A stretch of DNA of 64,000 bases from Siphonodentalium dalli (Eukaryota; Mollusca; Scaphopoda; Gadilida; Siphonodentaliidae), in NCBI GenBank assembly GCA_032622095.1, contig CP136067.1, positions 199,540,052 to 199,604,051 of the forward strand, given 5' to 3'. A program made the position numbers and the translations under genes. Of this stretch, positions 40,301 to 52,300 are shown one piece after another (the first letter of the stretch is position 1; each line of letters begins with the position of its first letter). The notes under the pieces were generated by a model. It worked only from the letters and a program-made list of their open reading frames with translations, was not told where the DNA came from and searched no databases.

Positions 40301-43300
40301 GACATTGCGACTGACATGTGGTATATGTATGAACCAAACAGATAATCTGCGAGGGGAATGAGGCCGTCCTACGGACGGTGAGCCGTACTAACGGAAACCC
40401 TGCTACAGACAAACTTTCTTCTTATACCAATCAAAAATATCGCGTTAATTGCATGTTATTGTCATGTTTGTGTTATGTAAACAAATGACATGTTATGTAA
40501 ACAGAGTGTAAACAAAGAGTATGCGATAAGCAAAACACTCAACACCAGGGAGACCTCACAATAGTGATGTTCCGATAATCGGAATCGGAATCGGCCATCG
40601 GCCGATAATAGCCCATCGGAAATTAATCGTACCTCGCAGTTGAACATCGGCTTTTACCGATTGTCAAAATAAATAAAAACGTTCTAGTATCTAAGCGCAA
40701 TGTGCACACTTTAATAAACATACGCAATACAACTGTAGTATTGAATGTAAAACGCAGTTGTAACAGCCTAAAAAGAAGCCATTGGCATCATCAAAGCAGT
40801 CTGATATGATGATATATTATAAGAATGGCAATACACATGCCCGACATCCCGTGTAATATGAAGTTATTGGTTCAATCGCGTTGACACGAAATAGATTCAA
40901 AGAAAGCTTTAATTAAAAAGCTTACCTGATTACAGTGAGGCTTCCTCTGGAGCACGTGTCATGTGACGTCACATGCTATGTCAATAACTTGAAGCACACA
41001 CTGAATGAATTAATACAGTTGTTATCAGAACTGTCTTCAATAACGATCAACGTTAGTAGGGGCATAATTAGCTTTTTCGTCTGTACAACGTGAAATACGC
41101 TTAGCTCCACGTTGAACTTGCGAAACAAAAATTGAGCAGGCGGAACTATAAAAGCTTCCGAGTTGTTAAAAGATAAAAGGTGTGACCAATGGAAACTTGG
41201 GAAATCTCAGACAAATATGACAGCAATTATTATCCATCAATCAAAATTTAGTTAATAATCATCGCCATTCCATACATTGTTGCAACTTACAAGTATTCAA
41301 TCAAGACTTTTACTCTGCATGCAAGTGTTCCACACATGGTCATAACGTTACTCTGAGTCGGCACCTTTGATCTCTTTGTCAAAACAACTACCGATATACA
41401 TCAAAGGAAGCACACAACCGACGTCGGCAGAAATACTGTCACGACAGTGTGTATATATTTCTTTGATGTATTTGGCTTTGAAACTATGCGGGATATGGAG
41501 TGCATTGGGTGTATATAAGTCCATTATAGGAACAAACGCACAATATATATAAACATCGGAATCGGAATCGGAAATCGGCCGATTGTGCCTCCAGTTATAT
41601 CGGAAATCGGTCCGATAAGCTTTTTCATTATCGGAACATCACTACCTCACAAAGTGCACTTTGGTTAGAAATGACACCAAAAGTTGTTTACAACATACCG
41701 GTATAGCGCTCTTTAATCCTTGAATCAAAAGATTTTGGTGTTGGATGGTCATCGTGAATCACTCTCCTAAACAATCACCACAGTGTTCAGTGTTTTGCTT
41801 ATCACTCACTATTTATGTGCTATATATAAACAAATGCTCGGCTCACACAAAATGTGTTTTGTGGATAATATCACTTTCATACTATCGTTATACTATTCTA
41901 TTAGTATGTTCTTGAGGAAATTTTCATAATTTGTTAACTGTTATTTCTAAATTATAACTTACAACAAGGGCCACCTGTGCCTTTAATACCTAATTCAAGA
42001 GTGTGGAATAAATAAAGAATACAATATGCATCATAATCTCCAATCTGTTATCATATAGGTACATTTTACTTGAGCCTTTGGTTCTTGGTGATATTAGTTT
42101 TCCCCATACACAGCTCACTTAATAAACAATTCTCAATAAATATGCGCTTTTTGTTCTGTCCATATATTTCACTTTCGATAACAATGAATATATCAGAAAA
42201 TATACTTAAACTAAGATATTATTTTCATTTCACACTGAGTGATTTTTGTTGCACATATTTTTGACCAATTGGTTGCAACATACCCAACTTAAATTGAAAT
42301 CACTTTTCTCAGAATTATTTGCTAAATAGCAGATACACCATTTTCATAGTTTTTCACCATGGTTTAGTAAGTAAAATGAATGAGATGGATCAGAGGATAC
42401 CATTATGTCTAGATTGTTTCTATTATACTAAAGATGCAAGCCTTGAATAGGGTGTCTGTCATTTGCAGAATGAGGTCCCCAGAGGGTGAATTTGGTGATG
42501 CTAGCCCGCTATGCAGGGTAGCATCACTAAATTCACACTCTTGGGACCTCATTCTGCAAATGACAGACACCCTATTTCAAGGCTTGTAAAGATGCTCTAT
42601 CTCTGGCTTAACTTTAGGGGAATTGTACACTACATCCAGCCATTTATGGGACCATCTCCTTTTATACTCAACAGAATATATGCAACAAATGAATTAATTT
42701 ACCGGGTACATCCAGAAATGTGACAGTACCGGAGCTATCCAGAAATGTGACAGACGTACTGGGTATAATGTAAGTCTCCTAAGGCCACGCAAAGTACATT
42801 TCCTGTTTCTCAGGCCCGTGTACAGTAATGCCCTAAGTAATCGACTCCTTAACCACAGCAGAATTATGGGTAACTTTTCAGGATTTAGTCGGAAATATGG
42901 CTTGTTGTCATTCATAGGTCAGCTACTCGGGGAGAGCTTTCCAATGAATGGCAACAAGCCATATTTCCGACTAAATCCTGAAAAGTTACCCATAATTCTG
43001 CTGTGGTTAATGAGTCGATTAATTAGAGCATTACTGCATATGCTCCCGAAACCCTGCGCATCCAACCTTTTAATTCGCGTTTTTTGTCTGAAAAAAATAA
43101 CTGATACGAAATAATTGCGGTACACTTCTATACAAACTTGCTCTAACTGAGATTGAATATACCTGTTTCCGTTTTAATAGATAATTAAATTAAAACCTGC
43201 ACACGATCGAATGCTTTTCAAAATGTTTGGCCCCAGATATGGGAAATTGTCTATGCATTGGCCTTTGAAGAAAATATAATTTTAAAAGAACATGTTGACA

Positions 43301-46300
43301 AACCTTGTAAAATTTGTTGATATCAAACGACTCATTTTTCTTCTGGAGATGCATCAACTCGAGATCAATGCCGGTCTCATTTAAATCACTTGCTTTTGTT
43401 TTGGCTTGCCTCTGAAAAAAGAGAATATTTCTATTTATAGCATCTTGACCTTCAATGTGCGACGACAATAAAAACAATGTAAATATACCATATTTTCATT
43501 GACAGTACTTTTAGTTCAATTGCGGTACCCCTATTGAATCGAATAATCCATGGGCCATCGGTGGGCAGGTTGTCTACATATTTTAGCGATAACGTAAACC
43601 AAACACACATGGGGTTTACATAGGTATTATTGCACTAAGGGTTACACAACGTTTATGTTTACGCAACTATTACTGCTTTACGTGTTGAAAGGGTTAATGC
43701 GGCAATTTGGCTGAAGATTCTATCGACCATTTCTCAAAAAACAATAAAATGATTGAATTTATTAGCGATAATATCAAGTAAAAACTGACCTGGAGTTGAA
43801 CACTGTTGATGTGAGGGTTATCGTCATTAGTGAACAAAATCACCCGCTTTGATCCAAGTTTCTGTGAGCTGTAAAATTTTTTAGCATTATATTTTATCTC
43901 AGATATTAATACATATATCTCTCAAAACTGAACCCAATGTAATTTGACTCAGCCCTCTTAATTCAGATTGTTTGGCTTCAGCAATCCACCATGGCAACCC
44001 TTTGTCGTGGCCCAGTTTGCTTCAGCAAATGGCTTCGGCATTGCTGATTGCCATAGCCAATTATGAGGGCTGTTGACTCCAACTCAAAAGCTGTCCAATT
44101 TTATCACAGGGTATATATCTTTGTAATTTAACCCTTCCTTGGCTGGAGCTTCCTGAAATTTGGCGAAAACCCTCGTATATATAAGAGAATACATTGGCCT
44201 AACAATATATACCTTGTAAGTCCGTGCATTCGCTGATATATGCGAGGCTCCCTATGGGAGATTTGCATATATGAGATTATGCACTGGCACAAGATCTTTA
44301 TTGCTGCACCAGCGCAGTTAATATCTACAAAACCTATTTTACCTTAAATTTAGATTCTAGTGCATAAAATAACATGTTTGAATGAGAAGTGCTACTTGAA
44401 AGATTTGACATTATGAAGTGACCTACCAGTTAGAGAACATGTTTGCACAAGTCCAAAAGGCATCACTAAGAGAAAATGCATCACTGTGTCCGATCTTCTT
44501 CGGAAACTTTTTGTAACCACCTGGAAAAAATTACTTATATGACTATCGGTGACTATCATACACAATCACTGTTTCAAATGTCGAGATTCACTGGTTTCCA
44601 GTTTCTGACTTTCCATTATGAATGCTGGCCAATGGACCATTTCACAACTGTGAGATATTTTTTACCAATCAGTGACTGAGCCACAATGAAAATTCTTTTT
44701 CGCCCTAATTTTGATATCCTTATGTACTTTCCACATTAAATTTCCTATTTCCAAACAACTTTTTTGTTGTCAAATCATAATGTACTGAAAGTGTCCTCAT
44801 TTTTTTTTTTAGAATAGACAACTGGTTAACCCTTTACCCAACAAAACGGCCAAAAACGCCCAAATAAAGCTTCAACAGCCTGAAATATCTTCGGTCTGTC
44901 TCAATAACACCATACAAAAATGGATATCATTGGAACCGGTTCATTGATCACATTGTGATGGTTACAGTTACGCCCTGTGCCAATGCATTCTCTTATATAT
45001 GCGAGTCGACCATAGGTCGCCTCGCATATATAAGAGAATGCATTGGCCTAAACAAAATCTTTTTTTAATACTTTTTACCATTTTTTCTTACATTCTTTAA
45101 CAATTTTATAATTTTTTCTTACATTTTTAATAATATTTTTCTACATTCTCTAACAATTTTATCATGTTTAATATGTGTTAAACCAATGCATTCTCTTATA
45201 TGTGCGAGGCGACCTATGGTCGACTCGCATATATAAGAGAATGCATTGGCACAGGGCCGTTCTGTTGGGTAAAGGGTTAATAATAATATTTCATCCATTT
45301 ATTACATGCATTCTACAGTACAGTTTCAATGCATGGAACAGTTATTATCCCTCAACCCACATGCTACCAGCAATCAATGTAAAAAGTTGAGCATCATAGG
45401 TGACTAAGTCAGGCACGATTTGAACATTCGAGTATCGTAGGTGATTAAGTCAGGCACGATTTGAACATTCGAGTATCGTAGGTGACAAAGTCAGGCACGA
45501 TTTGAACATTCGAGTATCATAGGTATCTAAGTCAGGCACGATTTGAACGTATAATTTCTTCACATCATGATGTTACAAGTCAAACAGGCTAAGCACTTGA
45601 ATACTGTACCAATCTTTCTACAGGAAAGAATAACTTTTTTCTATTCCCTCTTGATGCAGTCCTATGATATGTGGCTAAAATTCCAAGGATGACAGAAGGA
45701 GGTGTCTCGGTATGAATTTTCGATAATTTTTTTAATTTGAGATTTTAATTTGAGAAAGAACACTCATTATTAGCAAAAAGGTTGTAATATACTGCTATGT
45801 ATCTGAATGATTTAACACTCAGAACAATATTACACATGCGAAATGATAACTATTTTGATTAATCACCAGATGATGATCATATTATAATAAGAAATTTATC
45901 TTTTCTTTTCTCACGATGGTGAGTAAAATGTTTATTAGTAGTATACCTAGCTAGTCAAGAAGAGGTGTATTAAACTAAAGTCTTACCTTCAAGCATATCT
46001 TCTAAATCTAAAATTCTCGGAGCATCAGGCTGGTCTAATGTCTGCAAGGAACAATTTAATAGCTCCAATCGAATGTTACATACTGTACAAATATCACAAA
46101 CAAGAAATATTCTCAAGAGGACATTTCTGATAACAATTGACAAGAACATTATCCACAATGTGGGATACAAAAATATTAACCGAGGAGACAGATATTTGGG
46201 CTTGCCTATTAACCAGCTCACAAACCACTTGTCCGATGCAAACATTACATTGTGCTTCTGAATACAGTGGTTTCATTTTAACCCACTCAGTTACCACGTC

Positions 46301-49300
46301 AATAACAATCTTCAGCTCAGACTGTGTCTCAAAATAGATCGCTATCAATGAGGGGTATGTGTCCAGCCCACAAACACTGTGCCACTCAGAAACACGGCTG
46401 GATGGAAAACCAATATCAGAAATTTTAACCCTTTCATGATGGGAGCTGCGCTGGTGCAACATTAAATATACTATACCAGTGCATTCTCATAAATATGCAA
46501 GTCTCCCATAGAGAGCCTCACATATATACGAGAATGCACTGGCTTACAAGGTCAAGATAAATATTGTTAGGTCAATGTATTCTCTTACATATGCACAAGG
46601 TTTTCGCAAAATTTCAGAAAGCTCCAGTCATGAAAAGGTTAAAGAGGAATTGGCACACATAATTAGTTATGTTGCCATCATCTATACTGTGTCCACAACA
46701 GTGGTGATGTATGACCCTCGTTGATAAATAGTAAATAAGAAACTCAGGAATATATGCATGGTGAAATGCTATGCAACACTATAAACAACAATATCTGCTG
46801 ATCTGATCGGTCCATGAAAAGAGTCAGTTGTTACCGTGTAAATTCCATTTATAAATTATGTTTATTTGTTTACGAAAGTTATAGGATTTCCAATAAAAAT
46901 TCTGAACAATCTGGGAATCTCCCGCGTAAACTCATGACCTTCACTCATTAGCGTAGTTTAGTGCCAAAGTTTGCAGCCAATCAAAAAACAGATACTGTGT
47001 CCAGGTGGTCAGTATTTTGATGTGCGATGACAAACTTCTGTTGACATAATGTGTATCTGTTTATGCCACAGAAAGGAAAAGCATTTTGTATAACAGTTTA
47101 ACACATTCGACAACAAAGTTTCTGCTTCCTATATATCACAAAGTAGTAAAAAGACTCAAATGAATTATATTTACCTGATAGACGAAGATATGCTTGAAGT
47201 CACTTGGATTATCAGTTTTATCCTGCAACATATAATTTAAGCATGAGAGTTGCTCCATGAAAACTTTTTTCAACAGATATTTATGCATGGTTCATGATGG
47301 TTGAGTTTGTATAGAATATTTTGTTTCAATTAAAGGGACCCAAGGCACAAGCAGTGGGTAAATGTTCAAAAGATATAAAAGATATAAAATCAAGCCTTGA
47401 AATAGGGTGTCTGTCATTTGCAGAATGAGGTCCCCAGAGGGTGAATTTAGTGATGCTACCCCGCATAGCGGGCTAGCATCACCAAATTCACCCTCTGGGG
47501 ACCTCATTCTGCAAATGACAGACACCCTATTTCAAGGCTTGTATAAAATTCCAATTACATTAGGAACTTAATTGATCTATTACCCACTTTGACTTCATTA
47601 CTGAAAAATATATCAAATCACATTTGACCAGATGCGAGCATTCACTGATGGGACAATTTTGATGTGGCATTCTTCCAATACGAATCAAAACTGGGCGATT
47701 CAGGGCTGAAGATGAGGAAGAATGTTTGTGCGAGTTGTGTGACACTAGTTCAACTGGTATGTTGTCCAGCTTACTCGGACGTTCGTAGCTGGCTATTGTT
47801 TCTTGTTGGTGACATTTCCCAAATTACTTCTGATGTTGACGTTATGATCCATATTGTGAACAATTTCCCTGTATATGCTGCTAAGTTTATTTCTGAAGCA
47901 TACGATAAGACAAACAAACTTTCCAAATCGTAATTGTATGTGCATAATCTGTAAATAGTATACCTACACAAGACTTATAGACCCTATGAGCCAGATGTTT
48001 GTATACATATGTCACTATAATAAACATATTCATTCATTCATTCTATTATCTGGCTTAAAATTGCTGATTATCAAGGTAGTCCTTCTTATAGGGTCCTGCG
48101 AATAATCGGTTATTCAAAATTAAATTTGATTTTATCTGAGTATCAGATTTGTATTTGATTCGACTATCAGCGGCGAATATCAATCGAATATCTCCATTAA
48201 TCTTAACGATGCTATTTTATGTCTGAATATTCCCCACAAATGAGTGTGATCGGCCGAAAAGCAGTATTCTGTAAGAAGCACACACATCCATGACATTGTC
48301 GTAGAGAAGTAAACATCCCCTTAGTATGAGAAGAGTTCATCTTGAAGGTCCCTTTCAGCATGCTGAACAAACTCTGCCCTTGAAAGTAGTAAATACACCT
48401 GAAAACAACTGAGGAAACGGAATGCATTACCTAGATCGCCGATAATAATTCACGGAAGTCAACATTCAGTGTAGTAGTCTTTTTGAGTTTGATGATCAGA
48501 TTTATGATGACTTTAAATTATGAAATGCAAAGCTACAACAAGCTACATGTTCGTTCTTTTGGGAGTGGGGATATGATTTAAAATTTGACATAAAAAGTTT
48601 ATGAAAATATAATAATATAGTATACCGTGCCAAAGAACACAACACCAATCATATCTTTGTCGCTGGATATTATCTTGTTTTGTAACGTTGTTTTTGCACA
48701 CTGAAAACAAATAATAAGTCAGTGACACCATGTATCATGAGCTCCTTTGTTCACATCAGAGACTCTCATAAATCACTTTAGAAGTATAGATTTAGATGGA
48801 TAATTGGATATATGTGTAATATATAACTTAGTCATCAGAACAAGTCTCAACAAGGACACTGACGGTGAGAATACGAAGCTTGAGTATTATACTCACGCAC
48901 GTATCATGCATTATATTCACAAATGTATCCATGGCATATACATTGTATTCCTTGTGTGTAGTGCCAGTATGTGTGTATCCACACCTGGCCATTGTCTATG
49001 ACGCGATTGTTTGATAGGATCATTATTTACTAACCTCGGGTGTTAGAATACCATTAAGATTAACTGTTATTTGCCGAGTCGATGTTCTGTTTGGTCACAT
49101 TTCATGAAGGATTGTCAATGGACGCTCTTTTCATTTTTGGATTTTGCAAACTAGTTTTTGATTTCGTCATTCGAGTTTTGGTATAATTATAAAGAACTTA
49201 TATGCAGTCAATGGAAACGCCCACATGATCACGGCTTGCACGCATTTAAGACGATATTTGTACTATCAACTGATATTTGTACTATGATATGATAAGACGA

Positions 49301-52300
49301 TATTTGTACTATCAACTGATATTTGTACTATGACTGATGGCCCAAAAATGCGAAATGAAGATACCTCCGCAATGTATTGTTGTAAGAACAAAAGAATGAA
49401 CAAGTTTTGCTTGTGTGAATAATACACAAGCTTCGGACATCTCACCATGTTTTATTTGGCAAGTTACGCCAAAACCAGAAAAGAAGGCAATAGGATGAAG
49501 AATAAAAAGATCATTTGTTTCATTTTTCGAGGCAAATGAAGTCTGTATAAGCATTTCTTGTAGTCATCGCCTTACTTTATCCCCAGAATATAAAAATAGC
49601 ATACAATTACTAGGTATAATTTTACCCAATAATCAGAGGCGTGTACAGTAATGCCCTAAATAATTGACTCCTTAACCACAGCAGAATTATGAGTAATTTA
49701 GTCGGAAATATGGCTTGTTGCCATTCATCGGAAAGCTCTCACTGAGAGCTTTCCGATGAATGTCAACAAGCCATATTTCCGACTAAATCCTGAAAAAATT
49801 ACCCATAATTCTGCTGTGGTTTAGGAGTCAATTATTATTTAGGGCATTACTGTAGTTAAATAAGCATTTAATATTTAAAACCCAGCCCCTTTGTTCTACC
49901 TCGACCTTCTATTTCTCCGAATAGGCACTTTATACCATGCTTTATACCACAAGACGACAATCGTAATTTAGAACGTTCATGTTTCCCAATGCACAATGAG
50001 CTCACACGTATACCCCTAATAGACCGCTAACAGAGAAATAGTTCACTTCTACACACCCTCATAATAACAGATATTTGCAAAGTGCTTATGAACCCCACAT
50101 AATTAATTTCCTTGTCGGTAGAGGCGTGCTGCTCATTTGCATACCTGGGGGTTTCTATCACTATAAAACATCACACGTCAGCCTGCAAGACTACTGTAAT
50201 AGAGTTACTGTTCTTATTCTATACACAACAATATGAATGCATTGTTTGAGTCGAAATTATCCTAATATGCATACGTACCTAAAATACAGACAATTGCATT
50301 GACAGTATATATTATGTATATATACGACGCTATGTACAGTGCAAAACAAATAATTTATTTTATGTTCGCGTACATCGAGGTCTGCTTAGTTGTAGTTGTA
50401 GAGGTATATATGCCTATATGGAAAAGCCCACATACAATCTCCACTAACACGAACCATGTCAAGGGCGTGTTTTATACAGAAAAACATTCGTATCCATCTC
50501 ATGTATCAGAATTTTTCATCTGTATAAAAGTACTTTCTCTTTTTATATTATAAAACCGTGTTTTTAGTCGGTTAATGGACTCGCGACTGGACAATCGGAA
50601 ACTAGTTTCCGAATGTCCAGTAGCCCGTCCATTAACCCTGACATTATAGCTGCTCTGTTATCAAAGCTTTCAGCCACTGGCCTTCCATAGTGATGATACA
50701 CAAATACACTTTCGACTTGAAGATTATGTTGCTTTTGGAATCAGCTATATGTATCAATTTAACTATGGTAATTCTTGTGCATCTTTTGGCATGCAATTAG
50801 TGTGTTACTCAACTCTTACATATATTATTTATTATTAAATAAGCAGCCCAAATACAGGACATGTGAGGCCATTTAATTAACATTTTTGTTGGTGTAGGAA
50901 GCCCAGACGAACATTTTGATTTTTGGATTTCTGAGATACTTTTTGTTACATATAAAACATCTGGGATTCAATGCTTTTTCTCAGAAATGTCCAACTCAGG
51001 TTGACATATATATAGGAAAAATTAACCCACCAGGAAAATCAGAAAAATCCTCAAATTTTTCAAATTTTCCGGAAAATCCAGAATTCGGGGGAAAATCCTG
51101 AAAAACTACATTCCTGAAAAAGGTGAAATAATTTTAAAATGTTGTGTTCTCAGGCACCTCCCCTGTCACTCAGGCACCTCCCCCGTCACTTAATATTCTT
51201 TAAAAATAGCTGCGTCAAATATTTATTCAATATTTTCTGTTTAGAACTATTGGATTTGAACAAAGAAAATGAATTTTTGTTTGTATCTGGAGTATGTTTT
51301 CCAGATTTTGAGAAAGACAAAAATTAAATAGCTGCCCTCCCTCATCTCTAAATTAAAATCTAACTGCCCGAGAATACAATATGTTTTATTTTAATGGCCT
51401 AAGGAATATAACTGGCATTAAACATTAAGTTGAAATAAATGTGGGAATAAATGTGGTGCTACATACCCTGATACAGAGCTCAAAGTGACTCTCGTCTCCA
51501 CCTGGTCGTTCAAACATGTCATCAGTGCAGTCGATCAGGAAGACCAATCCATCTCGCTGAGGAAGCTGAAACTGAAAATTTGATGGAAGACTCTAAAATA
51601 TGAAGAAAAAGAACAAGCTGCGCACTGTATAAATTCTTTAATTTTTTGTCATGCACTTTTAACCCACATCAATTCAAATAAATGCACACTTATTCTAAGA
51701 CAGTTGACAATAAAGGTGACAAAAGTCAACGACCTACTGCATTTGATTCGTGTTGACTCATCAATCCGTAGGTTCCAGAACAAAAAGATTCCAGATACGG
51801 ATCGTGGAACGGACTTTACCAAGCACAGAGAACGCGTTTTTAAAAAATATTTTGCTCGGTGCGGTTTCTCGGTGTTGTCTCAACACCGAAACCTCGGTGT
51901 TAAAACCGACACTGTTATAACTCTTGTGACGCGAGCGATGTGACTTCAGCGATGACGCTCATTTAGGACAAACATATTATCACTGAGGTATTCACACGGC
52001 ATCACAAGCGATGTTACCAAAGCTTCAATCGCAAGGGTAGGATTTGTTCTAATTGAGCGACGTGATCAGTGCGTTTACTCGAGTGTTTTTTTTTTTTTTC
52101 AATGACGGAGATAGACAAAGTTATTATACCGTACCTTTTTCCGTATTACACTGAAATTGTGATGTCTATGTCTCATTTTATTATTGTTTCCAATTGTACA
52201 AGTAGTACATAACTCTCAATCATCGAAATCATAACTGTTTTTATTTGGTATACTGTGTATATCACCGTAATTCACTGCCTGTGAAGGCGCCTATGATTGG

